Shown here piece by piece: positions 8,991-17,708 of a DNA stretch of 64,000 bases. Numbering within the stretch: position 1 is the stretch's first letter; each line of letters begins with the position of its first letter. Where the stretch lies: NCBI RefSeq assembly GCF_025823185.1, contig NZ_JACKVK010000008.1:980312-1044311 (forward strand), read 5' to 3'. Origin of the DNA: Mycobacterium yunnanensis. GTDB lineage: Bacteria; Actinomycetota; Actinomycetes; Mycobacteriales; Mycobacteriaceae. The notes beneath the pieces are model-generated. The model was not told the origin of the DNA, did not search any database, and worked only from the letters and a program-made list of their open reading frames with translations. A program made the position numbers and the translations under genes.

Positions 8991-9676
8991 AAGTCGGCTT
9001 GCTCGAACACCTCTGAGTGACGCGCCAGTTGGAGGCGGGTGCGGCGGATGTGGCCCAGCAACACGCGCTCGGCATCATCGCAATCCCGTTCCCTGATCGC
9101 CGCCACCAGCATGTGGTGCTCGTCGTGCAGGATTCGGTTGCCGTCGAGGTCGAGCAGACGGGTGAACGCGCGTCGGTAGTGCTGGGTGGTGTTCCACAGC
9201 CGCTCGACGGTCGGCCCCAGAAAGCTGGTCCGAGCGCCGGCATAGCTGCCAAGGTGAAAGGCGCGGTCCAGCTCGAGGAACTCCTCGACGTCGCGGGCGC
9301 GTTCCATCTCCCCGACGAGTTCGGTGAGCCGGTCGATCTGGTCGTCGCCCAACTCGGGCATGCTGTAGCGCAGCAAGAGTGGCTCGATCCGCTCGCGCAC
9401 CTGATACAGCTCGACGCACTCCTCCAGGCTCAACCGGGCTATCCACGCGCCGGTGTTGGCCACCGTCGTGATCAGTCCCTCGGACTCGAGAGTGCGCAAC
9501 GCTTCGCGCACCGGAACGCGACTGGCGCCATATTGCGCGGCGAGTTCCTCTTGGCGCAGACGCGTTCCCGGCGGATGGGCGCCGTGGAGGATCGCCGCCC
9601 GAAGTTCGTCGGCGACGCGGGCTCCGGTGATCCCGTCGCGAACGCGGCTTACCGGGCCGGCTGGTTCGGGTTCCAC
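8984..9676 (-). CDS. GntR-family regulator, FadR/FCD subfamily
   Basis: About 230 aa. The N-terminal winged helix reads RVADELRAAILHGAHPPGTRLRQEELAAQYG and SRVPVREALRTLESEGLI. A helical FCD ligand domain follows, with conserved metal-site histidine and acidic residues (LDRAFHLGSYAGA, DEHHMLVAAIRERD). GTG 9676 is preferred: it has GAGG 7 nt upstream and lies inside the end of the VOC gene, so the two are translationally coupled. The nearby ATTGGATCCAAT palindromes resemble FCD-type operators, so this protein probably represses the divergent VOC and E1/E2 genes until an acid ligand binds. Confidence 0.82.
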   Translation of the reverse strand: MEPEPAGPVSRVRDGITGARVADELRAAILHGAHPPGTRLRQEELAAQYGASRVPVREALRTLESEGLITTVANTGAWIARLSLEECVELYQVRERIEPLLLRYSMPELGDDQIDRLTELVGEMERARDVEEFLELDRAFHLGSYAGARTSFLGPTVERLWNTTQHYRRAFTRLLDLDGNRILHDEHHMLVAAIRERDCDDAERVLLGHIRRTRLQLARHSEVFEQADFQ

Positions 9677-10173
9677 AGCAGCACCTCGGCCTCCTCTTCG
9701 TAGGCCTTGCCGTTCGGGAAGCTCACCAGCTCGAACTGCATCCCCCACGGGCTCAGAAAGTACACCCAGCGCTGCCCTTCGCTAGCGTTTCGGCTCGGGG
9801 TCGGCTCACCCAGAACGCGGATCCCCTCCGTACGAAGGTAGTCGACCGCGGCGTCCAGGTCGTGGACGTAGAGCGCGAGGTGGTGGCCGCCGACGTCGCT
9901 GTTGCGCGGGATCGGGGCTTGCCCGTCGACGGGTTCGTACTGAAACACCTCGAAGTTGGCGCCCGTGGCGCAGCGGTAGAAGCGCAGTTCTTGCATCACC
10001 GTCCGCGGGTGCACGTTGAGGTGTTCGCGCATCCAGTCGTCGTCGTGCTCGAACGGCCCGAGGGAGTAGACGTGCACGCAGCCGAGCACGCGCACGAAGA
10101 AGTCATGGGCCTCCTCGAGATCCGGCACGGTGAAGCCAATGTGATCGGTGCCGACCAGGCCGGGCAGGGGCAT
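9649..10173 (-). CDS. VOC (glyoxalase/extradiol dioxygenase) family protein
   Basis: 174 aa, two-module VOC fold. The first module has TDHIGFTVPDLEEAHDFFVRVLG and the second GHHLALYVHDLDAAVDYLR ending in FLSPWGMQFELVSFP. Candidate metal ligands are His of TDHIGF, Glu of NFEVFQYEP, His of GHHLAL and Glu of QFELV. Function may be ring or side-chain cleavage, isomerisation or epimerisation; the sequence does not decide. Start at ATG 10173 with GAGGAG 4 nt upstream. First gene of a two-gene unit with the GntR regulator, divergent from the E1 gene. Confidence 0.8.
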   Translation of the reverse strand: MPLPGLVGTDHIGFTVPDLEEAHDFFVRVLGCVHVYSLGPFEHDDDWMREHLNVHPRTVMQELRFYRCATGANFEVFQYEPVDGQAPIPRNSDVGGHHLALYVHDLDAAVDYLRTEGIRVLGEPTPSRNASEGQRWVYFLSPWGMQFELVSFPNGKAYEEEAEVLLWNPNQPAR

Positions 10174-10189
10174 GTCACTCCTCGGTGAT

Positions 10190-10201
10190 AGTGGATCCAA
10201 T
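10190..10201. promoter_or_regulatory. Probable GntR operator, copy 1
   Basis: AGTGGATCCAAT, 11 of 12 bases the same as the perfect palindrome at 10252-10263. It lies 17 nt upstream of the VOC start. FadR/FCD regulators commonly bind such GG-ATCC-centred palindromes. Function inferred from position and symmetry. Confidence 0.5.
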
Positions 10202-10251
10202 GACGTCTACGGTAAGCCCTTGGCGCCTGATTTGTGGCCGGCTCTAGCCAT

Positions 10252-10263
10252 ATTGGATCCAAT
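10252..10263. promoter_or_regulatory. Probable GntR operator, copy 2 (perfect palindrome)
   Basis: ATTGGATCCAAT, a perfect 12-bp palindrome in the divergent VOC/E1 intergenic region. Its centre is 62 bp from copy 1, close to six helical turns, which would allow two dimers on one face of the DNA or looping. Confidence 0.55.
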
Positions 10264-10328
10264 AGAGTTTTGTTGGTGTGGTCGCGCTCACTCTGGTCGA
10301 GCGCTGCCGCCAACCGAGATGAGGGTCC

Positions 10329-12545
10329 ATGCCACTCGAACGCAGCCTTGAGACTCGTGCCCCGTGGATCGAGCTGACGACCACCGAAGACGACTGGAAG
10401 GCCGCCGACCCGGCCCTTCTCGCGACGATGCTGGTCGAGTTGCACCTCATCCGCGCCTTCGAAGAGACGGTGCTCGAGCTCGCCGGTGAGGGTCTGGTGC
10501 ACGGGCCCGCCCACAGCAGCATCGGGCAGGAGGGTGGCGCGGTTGGATCCATCGTCGGATTGCGGTCCACCGACGCGGTCAACGGCTCACATCGCGGGCA
10601 CCACCAGTTCCTGGCCAAGGCGCTCACACACGTCAGCGGCGGCACGCTCGATCCCGCCGCCGTGGTGACCCCGAAGATCCAACGGGTGTTGCAGCGCACG
10701 CTCGCCGAGATCCTCGGCCTGAAGGACGGGTACTGCAAGGGCCGTGGCGGCTCGATGCACCTGCAGTGGTTCGAGGCCGGTGCGCTCGGCACCAACGCCA
10801 TCGTCGGCGGCGGCGTCCCGATGGGCGCGGGCAACGCCTGGGCGCAAAAGCACAGTGGCACGACCGATCTCACGGTTAGTTACTTCGGCGACGGATCCAG
10901 CCAGATCGGCTCGGTGCTCGAGACGATGAACCTCGCCGCGGTGTGGAAGTTGCCGTTCTGCTTCTTCATCGAGAACAACCTCTACGCCGTGTCCACCCAC
11001 GTCGACGAGATCACCGCCGACACCCGACTCTCGGTGCGCGGTCAGGGTTTCGGCATTCCCGGTTGGCGCGTCGACGGAATGGACCCGCTCGCCGTATATC
11101 TGGCCACGCAGCAGGCCGCCGAGCGGATGCGCAACGGCGAGGGTCCCGCGGTGATCGAGGCCGAGGTGTACCGGTTCTTCCACCAGAACGGCCCCTACCC
11201 GGGCAGTGCGTTCGGCTACCGCAAGAAGGACGAGGAAGCCGAGTGGAAGACGCGTGATCCGCTGGACCGGGTGGCACGGGAGATGATCGCGCTCGGCCTG
11301 ATCGACGAGGCGGGCGTCGCCTCGGTGCGGTCTCAAGCCCAGAAGGCGATGACCGCGGTCGCCGCCGAACTCACCGAACCGGATCCCGACAAGGGCGGCA
11401 AGCGCCGCATCCGCGAGGACCTGTGGCCCGACCCCGGCTTCGTCAACGTGGGCGTCCGCGGTGACGCCAGCGAGCTCGACGGGCTGACCACGATGGAGCC
11501 CGCCGACTACGACGGCCCCTGGCGCAAGGTGAAGTTCGTCGACGCAGTCGCCGGTGTGATGGACCGCCGAATGGAGACCGACGAGCGGATCGTGGTGTTC
11601 GGCGAGGACGTGCACCGGCTCGGCGGCGGTACCAACGGCGCCACCAAGGGGCTGGACAAGTACGGCGACGAGCGGGTGGTCGGCACGCCGATCAGCGAGA
11701 ACGCCTTCACCGGCGTGGGGGGTGGGTTGGCGCTCGACGGCCGGTTCCGGCCGGTCGTGGAATTCATGTATCCCGACTTCATGTGGGTTGCCGCCGACCA
11801 GGTGTTCAACCAGATCGGCAAGGCGCGTCACATGTTCGGCGGGGAGAACCCCGTGCCGTTCGTGCTGCGGACGAAGGTGGCGATGGGGTCCGGTTACGGT
11901 TCCCAGCACCTGATGGACCCGGCGGGCGTGTTCTCCAGCAGCCCCGGTTGGCGAATCGTGGCGCCGTCGACCGCCGCCGACTACGTCGGCTTGATGAATG
12001 CCGCTCTAGCCCTGCAGGATCCGGTGCTGGTGATCGAGCACATCGACCTGTACGCCAAGGCCGACCAGGTGCCCGAGGGGGATCTGGACTACGTCATCCC
12101 GCCGGGAACCGCGGCCATTCGGCGACGGGGTAGCGAGGTCACGGTGATCAGCTATCTGTCGATGGTCGCCCGGTGCGCGGAAGCCATCGAGCAGACCGGG
12201 GTGGACGCCGAACTCGTCGACCTGCGCTGGCTCGACCGCGCATCCGTCGACTGGGACACGATCACCGCGAGCGTGAAGAAGACCAACGCCGTGCTCATCG
12301 TCGAGCAGGGGGCGCGGGGCAGTTCCTACGGCGGGTGGTTGGCCGACGAGATTCAGCGCCGGTTGTTCGACTGGCTCGACCAACCCGTCGAGCGGGTCTC
12401 GGGCGGCGAGGCCTCGCCCAGTATCTCGAAGGTGTTGGAGCGAGCGGCGATTGCGGGCACCGAGGAAGTCGTCGCGGGCCTGGAGAAGATCAGAGTCGGC
12501 ATGGGCCAACCCGTGACGAGCGAAACGACGGGAAGTAGTCGCTGA
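10329..12545 (+). CDS. 2-oxoacid dehydrogenase E1, alpha and beta subunits fused
   Basis: 738 aa. Residues about 20-380 are the thiamine-diphosphate-binding alpha part, with the motif GDGSSQIG at 187 followed about 30 residues later by ENN. Residues about 390-730 are the beta part (KFVDAVAGVMDRRM, GEDVHRLGGGTNG, EFMYPDFMWVAADQ, GSGYGSQHLMDP). It catalyses decarboxylation of a 2-oxoacid and reductive acylation of the lipoyl group of E2. Branched-chain, acetoin and pyruvate types are hard to tell apart here. It is followed by E2 with a TGATG overlap; no E3 gene is present, so a housekeeping dihydrolipoamide dehydrogenase is presumably shared. Likely repressed by the nearby GntR protein. Confidence 0.88.
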   Translation: MPLERSLETRAPWIELTTTEDDWKAADPALLATMLVELHLIRAFEETVLELAGEGLVHGPAHSSIGQEGGAVGSIVGLRSTDAVNGSHRGHHQFLAKALTHVSGGTLDPAAVVTPKIQRVLQRTLAEILGLKDGYCKGRGGSMHLQWFEAGALGTNAIVGGGVPMGAGNAWAQKHSGTTDLTVSYFGDGSSQIGSVLETMNLAAVWKLPFCFFIENNLYAVSTHVDEITADTRLSVRGQGFGIPGWRVDGMDPLAVYLATQQAAERMRNGEGPAVIEAEVYRFFHQNGPYPGSAFGYRKKDEEAEWKTRDPLDRVAREMIALGLIDEAGVASVRSQAQKAMTAVAAELTEPDPDKGGKRRIREDLWPDPGFVNVGVRGDASELDGLTTMEPADYDGPWRKVKFVDAVAGVMDRRMETDERIVVFGEDVHRLGGGTNGATKGLDKYGDERVVGTPISENAFTGVGGGLALDGRFRPVVEFMYPDFMWVAADQVFNQIGKARHMFGGENPVPFVLRTKVAMGSGYGSQHLMDPAGVFSSSPGWRIVAPSTAADYVGLMNAALALQDPVLVIEHIDLYAKADQVPEGDLDYVIPPGTAAIRRRGSEVTVISYLSMVARCAEAIEQTGVDAELVDLRWLDRASVDWDTITASVKKTNAVLIVEQGARGSSYGGWLADEIQRRLFDWLDQPVERVSGGEASPSISKVLERAAIAGTEEVVAGLEKIRVGMGQPVTSETTGSSR

Positions 12546-13888
12546 TGCCCACCGTGGTACGGATGCCCGAGGTGCTCGCCAACGCCACCGAGGCCGTGAT
12601 CCAGTCGTGGCTCGTCTCGGAGGGTCAGGACGTCGAGGTCGGCGACGCGCTCGCCGAAGTGGAGACCGAGAAGGCCGTTGTCGAATTGGCCGCCGAGGTC
12701 GCCGGGGTGCTGGCACGGTTGATCGCCGAGCCCGGCGCCACCATCGCAGTCGGTGACCCGATCGCGATCGTGTTGGCCCCCGGTGAGAGCGAGGCCGACC
12801 TCGACGCCCCACCCCAGGCCGACCCCGCGCCAGCCACCCCCACCGCTGATCCCGACCTGGAGAGCGGCGCCTCCGCTGACCCCGACTCGGGAGCCCCGGT
12901 GCTCGAGGCTGCGTCGCAGCGCGACAACGCACCCGTGCGCGCGGCGGCACACCAGCAGACCGTCGAATCCGAGCGGGAGGCGCCACCCCCGGTGTCACCC
13001 GCCACCAACGGCTCGCGCCTGTTCGCGACACCCCTGGTGCGAAAGCTGGCCGGGGAGAGGAACATCGACCTCTCGACGGTGACGGGGACCGGGCCAGGCG
13101 GACGCATCGTCCGCCGCGACCTCGACCGGTTGGCCATCTCGACGCCGGCGCCCGTCGACCCGGCCGCGGAATCCCCGAAGCCGACGCCGGCACCGGCTGC
13201 AGTGGCCGACGGCTTCACCGACGAGCCGCTGACCGGGATGCGCAGGGCGATCGCCCGGCGCCTCACCGAGAGCAAGACCACCGTGCCGCACTTCTACGTC
13301 AAGGCGGACTGTCGGGTGGATGCCCTGATGGAGCTGCGTCGCTCGGTCAACGAGGCTGCGGCGGTGAAGATCTCGCTCAACGACTTCGTGTTGAAGGCCG
13401 TCGCCGGAGCCCTCGTCGAGGTACCCGAGGCCAACGCGATCTGGAACGACACGTCGATACGGCGCTTCGACGAGGTGGACCTCGCGGTCGCCGTGGCCGT
13501 CGACGGCGGTCTGCTCACCCCGGTGTTGCGCGGCGTGGACCAGATGTCGCTGTCGGCCGTGGCCAGCACCGTCGGCGACCTCGCGCAGCGGGCGCGCGAC
13601 GGCCGGCTCAAGCAGGCCGAGCTCGAGGGCGGCAGCTTCTCGGTGTCCAATCTCGGGATGTACGGAGTGAGCGAGTTCTCCGCCATCCTCAACCCGCCGC
13701 AGTCCGGCATCCTCGCGGTGGGAGGCGCCACGCCCCGGCCCGTCGTCGTGGATGGCCAACTGGCCGTCGCCACGGTCATGACGGTCACGCTCTCGGCTGA
13801 CCATCGGGTGATCGACGGGGCGGTCGCTGCCCAGTGGATGGCGGCGTTCGTCAGACGGATCGAAAACCCGCTGACGATCCTGATCTAG
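12545..13888 (+). CDS. Dihydrolipoamide acyltransferase (E2) of 2-oxoacid dehydrogenase complex
   Basis: 447 aa in the classical order. A single lipoyl domain spans about 1-77, with lipoylated Lys43 in VETEKAVVEL. A Pro/Ala/Glu-rich linker leads to a peripheral-subunit-binding domain at about 155-195 (ATPLVRKLAGERNIDL, GTGPGGRIVRRDL). The catalytic domain spans about 220-447, with DFVLKAVAGAL and the active-site motif ADHRVIDGA. It transfers the acyl group from lipoyl to CoA. The start overlaps the E1 stop by 1 nt. Confidence 0.9.
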   Translation: MPTVVRMPEVLANATEAVIQSWLVSEGQDVEVGDALAEVETEKAVVELAAEVAGVLARLIAEPGATIAVGDPIAIVLAPGESEADLDAPPQADPAPATPTADPDLESGASADPDSGAPVLEAASQRDNAPVRAAAHQQTVESEREAPPPVSPATNGSRLFATPLVRKLAGERNIDLSTVTGTGPGGRIVRRDLDRLAISTPAPVDPAAESPKPTPAPAAVADGFTDEPLTGMRRAIARRLTESKTTVPHFYVKADCRVDALMELRRSVNEAAAVKISLNDFVLKAVAGALVEVPEANAIWNDTSIRRFDEVDLAVAVAVDGGLLTPVLRGVDQMSLSAVASTVGDLAQRARDGRLKQAELEGGSFSVSNLGMYGVSEFSAILNPPQSGILAVGGATPRPVVVDGQLAVATVMTVTLSADHRVIDGAVAAQWMAAFVRRIENPLTILI

Positions 13889-13900
13889 GGCATCTCGGCG

Positions 13901-13920
13901 GTGCGGGGACCCCGCCGCAC
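13901..13920. terminator. Short hairpin between convergent E2 and KPR-like genes
   Basis: GTGCGG and CCGCAC arms around an 8-nt GC-rich loop, inside the 34-nt gap between two convergent stops. No T tract. A modest candidate for a bidirectional terminator. Confidence 0.35.
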
Positions 13921-13922
13921 GG

Positions 13923-14969
13923 TCACTGGGCGTGCGTGCGGGCGGCGACCAGCAGTTCGGCGTTGGCCACGCTCGGTTCCAGGTCTCCCGCTTCGATCCT
14001 GTTGGCAATGCGCAGGATTGCCTCGTTCACCGGCGCGCGGCCCCCGAGTTTGCGGCGGGTCTCGACGATGTAGCCGTTGTAGGCGTCGAGTTCGGCGTGA
14101 CGCTTCTTGTCCCAGTCCTGCAGCACCGCGACGCGCGTGTCCTCCAGCGAGTACGACATGAGGACGGCGTCGAGGAGGTCCAGGGCGTACTGGTCGGAAT
14201 CGGGAACGTCCCGCGCGGTCATGCCGAAGATCGGCACCATCGCGATGCCGAGATCTCGCGCCAAGGCGTAGGCCTCGCGGGACGCCTCGTCCATCGTCTC
14301 CCGGACGCCGGGGACGTGGACCGCGGTGAGAAGGGGCACCCCGAGGATGGCCGAGGGAAGCATCTCGGGAATGTTGGCCAGGAGCTTCATCCACTTCGAC
14401 GCCCGGATGTCGCGCGAGGTCTCGGTCACCGCGGCGGTGGACAGCACGGCGTGCACGTTCTCCAACTGTGGAGTCGGGACGCCGGTGTACGTGCCGACCG
14501 TAATCCAGGTGTCTGCGCGCGAGACCTGGCGGTTTACGATGCCAGGCTGGAACATGTTGGCCGCGATGCCCAATACGGCGCCGATCGTTCGCTGGGGGCC
14601 CACGATGTCGGCGACGTCGTCGATGGTCATGCCGTTCTGAAGACCGACGACGACGGACTCCGCGTGCAGCAGCGGCTTGACGAGTTCGACTGCCCAACGG
14701 GTGTCGTAGGTCTTGACGCTGACGAACACGATGTCGAACGGGCGACGGAGTTCGGCGACCTGACACAGGTGGTAGGCGTCTATCTCGGTGCGCTCGACCG
14801 TGCCGTCGGGGAAGTTGACGGTGAGGCCGTTGGTCCGCATTGCCACGACGTGGTCGGGCCATTGGTCGACGTAGGTGACCGACAAGCCGGCGCGGACCAT
14901 GTCCGCGCCGAGCGAGGCCCCGTTGGCCCCCGTCCCGACCACCGCGATGTTGAGCCGTTCGATGCCCAT
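13923..14969 (-). CDS. KPR-like NADPH-dependent 2-oxoacid reductase (2-dehydropantoate 2-reductase family), paralogue 1
   Basis: 348 aa, ketopantoate reductase fold. The nucleotide motif is GTGANGASLGAD. The C-terminal helical domain carries the expected catalytic Lys (RASKWMKLLANIPEM) and the substrate motif around ELDAYNGYIVE. It is longer than housekeeping PanE (about 300 aa) and is closely related to the protein at 15537-16568, so it is more likely a catabolic member acting on a branched or hydroxy 2-oxoacid. ATG 14969 has GAGGTG just upstream; an extended frame to 15107 lacks support. Confidence 0.78.
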   Translation of the reverse strand: MGIERLNIAVVGTGANGASLGADMVRAGLSVTYVDQWPDHVVAMRTNGLTVNFPDGTVERTEIDAYHLCQVAELRRPFDIVFVSVKTYDTRWAVELVKPLLHAESVVVGLQNGMTIDDVADIVGPQRTIGAVLGIAANMFQPGIVNRQVSRADTWITVGTYTGVPTPQLENVHAVLSTAAVTETSRDIRASKWMKLLANIPEMLPSAILGVPLLTAVHVPGVRETMDEASREAYALARDLGIAMVPIFGMTARDVPDSDQYALDLLDAVLMSYSLEDTRVAVLQDWDKKRHAELDAYNGYIVETRRKLGGRAPVNEAILRIANRIEAGDLEPSVANAELLVAARTHAQ

Positions 14970-15233
14970 CGCGCACCTCATTCCGTGGGCTGTGTTTAGC
15001 GCCATGCTACATATGGGCGGCCCACCTGACCCGAGAATGCACGTGGATGCGGGGCTGACCGGTCTCGATGCAGACGTCTGGGAATGTCGTACAGGCTTGA
15101 CGCGCAATGCTTGTCGACGCGTACGACGTCGCCGTAGATCCGCTGGAAGTCGAACTCGGTTTCACGATGTCGGGCCGCCCTTGGTGTTAATCTGCAGTGC
15201 ACAGCATCGTCCACGCGATTCGAGGAGCAGTCG

Positions 15234-15530
15234 GTGATCAGACACATCGTGGCGTTCGAACTCGACGCGCCCGACGACGAGGCCCGCAGGGCGCACATCG
15301 AGCGGATGCAGAACGTGCTCGAAGCGCTCGCGACGCTCGACGAGGTCGAATCGATCACGGTACGCCCGGACCTGGGCACGGCTGACGGACACTGGGACGT
15401 GGTGCTGGTGTCCGAGCATCGGTCGACGGCCGCGCTCGAGGCGTATCAGGTGCACCCCAGGCACCGGGAAGCGGCCACGATCGCAGGCGAATTCGTGGCC
15501 CGGCGAGCCATCGTCGACTACGAGTACTGA
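15234..15530 (+). CDS. Dabb (stress-responsive alpha/beta barrel) domain protein
   Basis: 98 aa with the whole length a Dabb domain: the opening IRHIVAFELDAPDDE, the central HWDVVLVSEHRSTAALEAYQVHP and a terminal strand VDYEY. Such ferredoxin-like dimers are usually small accessory enzymes or binding proteins in catabolic clusters. GTG start with GAGGAG 6 nt upstream. It leads an operon with the second KPR-like gene 6 nt downstream. No function can be assigned beyond membership in this pathway. Confidence 0.75.
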   Translation: MIRHIVAFELDAPDDEARRAHIERMQNVLEALATLDEVESITVRPDLGTADGHWDVVLVSEHRSTAALEAYQVHPRHREAATIAGEFVARRAIVDYEY

Positions 15531-15536
15531 GCGGCC

Positions 15537-16568
15537 ATGACGTCGATTGCGATAGTCGGAACCGGCGCCAACGGGGCAGCCATCGGTGCGGACTTGGCCG
15601 AAGCTGGTCACGACGTCACCTTCATCGAGCAGTGGCCGGCCCACGTCGAGGCGATCCGTCGGCACGGAATCCGCGTCGAGACACCCGAGGAGAGGGTGTC
15701 GGCGCAGGTGCCGGTCCTGCACTTCTGCGAGGTGGCGACACTGCGACGCAGGTTCGACGTGGTGTTGGTGCTCGTCAAGGCCTACGACACGCGGTGGGCG
15801 TGCGAGCTCGTCAAGCCCTACCTCGCCGACGACGGAATCGCCGTCGGCGTTCAGAACGGCATGACCGTCGACGACATGGTCGAGATCCTCGGCGCAGAGC
15901 GCACATTGGGCGCCGTCATCGAGATCTCGTCGACGATGTTCGAGCCCGGCGTGGTCGACCGTCACTCGCCGCGGTCCCGCAGCTGGTTCGCGGTGGGCAG
16001 CCTCGGGTCGGCTACCGCTGGCCGGGAGGAGGAGGTGGCGACGTTGCTGCGCCACTCCGGGGCCGTGGACGTCGTGGACGACATCCGGTCGGCGAAGTGG
16101 ATGAAGCTCGTCATCAACGCCGCAGAGCTCGTCCCGTCGGCCATCCTCGACCTGTCGATCGTCGAGGCGGGCCACCATCCCGGGATGAAGGACGTGATGC
16201 TGCAGGCCGGCTACGAAGCGGTCGACGCCGCGCTCGCGGCCGGTCGGTCCGTGGTGCCCATCTTCGGCCTCACCACGGTGGATGCCACCAATCCGCACGG
16301 CTTCGTCGACACGCTGATGGACGTGCTCCTCGACAAGTACGTCCTCTCGCACACGCTGTCCACCGTCCTCCAGGACTGGATGAAGTCCCGTCGCAGCGAG
16401 GTCGACCAGATCAACGGGCGGGTCGTCGAGGAGCTGCGTCGGCTCGGGCGGCACGCCCCGGTCAACGACGCGGTCGTCCGGCTTGCCCACCGCATCGAAC
16501 GAGGAGAGCTGCAGCGCTGCACCGACAACGTGGTCGCCCTGCGCGAGGCCCTCTCGCCACGGGTCTAG
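15537..16568 (+). CDS. KPR-like NADPH-dependent 2-oxoacid reductase (2-dehydropantoate 2-reductase family), paralogue 2
   Basis: 343 aa, clearly paralogous to the minus-strand gene at 13923-14969. Shared blocks include GTGANGAAIGAD, VKAYDTRWACELVKP, VQNGMTVDDMVEI, RSAKWMKLVIN and NGRVVEELRRLGRHAPVND. The catalytic Lys in SAKWMKL and the Asn-Gly of the substrate loop are kept. The pair face away from one another across 15 kb-scale catabolic DNA and probably handle related substrates or opposite directions of one redox step. Weak ribosome site; coupling to the Dabb gene is likely. Confidence 0.78.
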   Translation: MTSIAIVGTGANGAAIGADLAEAGHDVTFIEQWPAHVEAIRRHGIRVETPEERVSAQVPVLHFCEVATLRRRFDVVLVLVKAYDTRWACELVKPYLADDGIAVGVQNGMTVDDMVEILGAERTLGAVIEISSTMFEPGVVDRHSPRSRSWFAVGSLGSATAGREEEVATLLRHSGAVDVVDDIRSAKWMKLVINAAELVPSAILDLSIVEAGHHPGMKDVMLQAGYEAVDAALAAGRSVVPIFGLTTVDATNPHGFVDTLMDVLLDKYVLSHTLSTVLQDWMKSRRSEVDQINGRVVEELRRLGRHAPVNDAVVRLAHRIERGELQRCTDNVVALREALSPRV

Positions 16569-16625
16569 CCCTGTCGCCGTCCCGCGCGTCGGGCCATTCC
16601 AGTCCGGACTGGCGTGCCCAGCGTG

Positions 16626-16654
16626 TTGACACCACCACGGCAAGTGTTTAGTGT
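16626..16654 (+). promoter_or_regulatory. Sigma-70-type promoter for SDR/MDR operon
   Basis: TTGACA at 16626-16631, a 17-nt spacer, then TAGTGT at 16649-16654: a near-consensus SigA promoter in the 301-nt gap before the SDR gene, giving an untranslated leader of roughly 210 nt. The -10 overlaps the motif GTGTTTAGTG, which also occurs near 8182 and 14992. The rest of the gap (16655-16869) holds nothing I recognise. Confidence 0.55.
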
Positions 16655-16869
16655 CATGAATCAGTCCTTGTGTGACCCGCGTCGCAATCGGAGCGTCGTC
16701 GCCGCCACTTCCGCGGAGCCGATTCACCCGACTGAGCAGCATCGACTCGGGTCAGCGGGACATTGGCGACTGCGGATCGATCGAACGCCGGCTCGGACAC
16801 CGCGACGGATTGTCTACCGACAACGAACACCTCAGACGAGAAACCGAACGGCGAACAGGACGACATGCG

Positions 16870-17643
16870 ATGACTACCGAATGGTCCTTCCAAGGACGGT
16901 CGGCGATCGTGACCGGGGCGGGCAGCGGCATCGGCAAGGCGGTGACGCTCACCCTCGCCGCGGCAGGCGCGAAGGTGCTGGCGGTCGACGTCGACGGTGA
17001 CGCGGCCAAGGCGACCGCCGGCGAGGCGGCCTCGTCGGTCGTCCCGTACCAGGCCGACGTCGCCGATCGATCACAGGTGTTCGGGTACGCAGAGGCCGCC
17101 ACGGCAGAGCACGGCGCACCAACGCTGTTCTTCAACAACGCCGGCGTGGAAGGCGTACACACGTCGATCGTGGACACCGATCCCGCCGACTGGCTGCGCG
17201 TCGTCGACGTCAACCTCCACGGCATGTTCTGGGGGCTGCAAGCGGTCTTGCCCCACATGGTCGCCAAAGGTGCTGGCGCCGTGGTCAACACGGGATCGAT
17301 CCTCAGCCTGAAGTCCGCACCGGACAGGTCCGACTACGCGGTCACCAAGCACGCCGTCTTGGGTCTCACCCGCAGCGCGGCCAGCGAGATGGCGGCACAC
17401 GGCATCAGGGTCAACTGCTTGTGCCCCGGTCCGGTGGAGACTCCGCTGATGCGCCGCTCAGAACTTCTCGTCAACCCCGACGATCCCGACTGGGAGAGGC
17501 GCCGGTTCGAGGAAGGGACGCCCATCGGCCGCTACGCCTCGCCCCGCGAAATCGCCGAGACCGTCATGTTCCTGCTTCGTGGTGACGTGGGCTACCAGAC
17601 CGGGTCGGCGGTCGTCATCGACGGAGGCATCACCAGTGTCTGA
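16870..17643 (+). CDS. Short-chain dehydrogenase/reductase (classical SDR)
   Basis: 257 aa classical SDR: cofactor motif GAGSGIGKAV, acidic residue after strand 2 (VLAVDVDGD, favouring NAD), NNAG in FFNNAGVEG, catalytic Ser in NTGSILSLKS, YAVTK catalytic Tyr-Lys, and the Pro-Gly loop CPGPVETPL. It probably oxidises a hydroxy intermediate. ATG 16870 is chosen because the SDR fold begins right after it and AGGA lies upstream; the frame continues to 16672 without coding evidence. Followed 65 nt later by an MDR dehydrogenase, likely in one transcript. Confidence 0.85.
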   Translation: MTTEWSFQGRSAIVTGAGSGIGKAVTLTLAAAGAKVLAVDVDGDAAKATAGEAASSVVPYQADVADRSQVFGYAEAATAEHGAPTLFFNNAGVEGVHTSIVDTDPADWLRVVDVNLHGMFWGLQAVLPHMVAKGAGAVVNTGSILSLKSAPDRSDYAVTKHAVLGLTRSAASEMAAHGIRVNCLCPGPVETPLMRRSELLVNPDDPDWERRRFEEGTPIGRYASPREIAETVMFLLRGDVGYQTGSAVVIDGGITSV

Positions 17644-17708
17644 GACACCACGTTCACCACATTCACCGCGCTCCACGAGATCATTTCGCTGACATAGGAG
17701 GAAGACCA

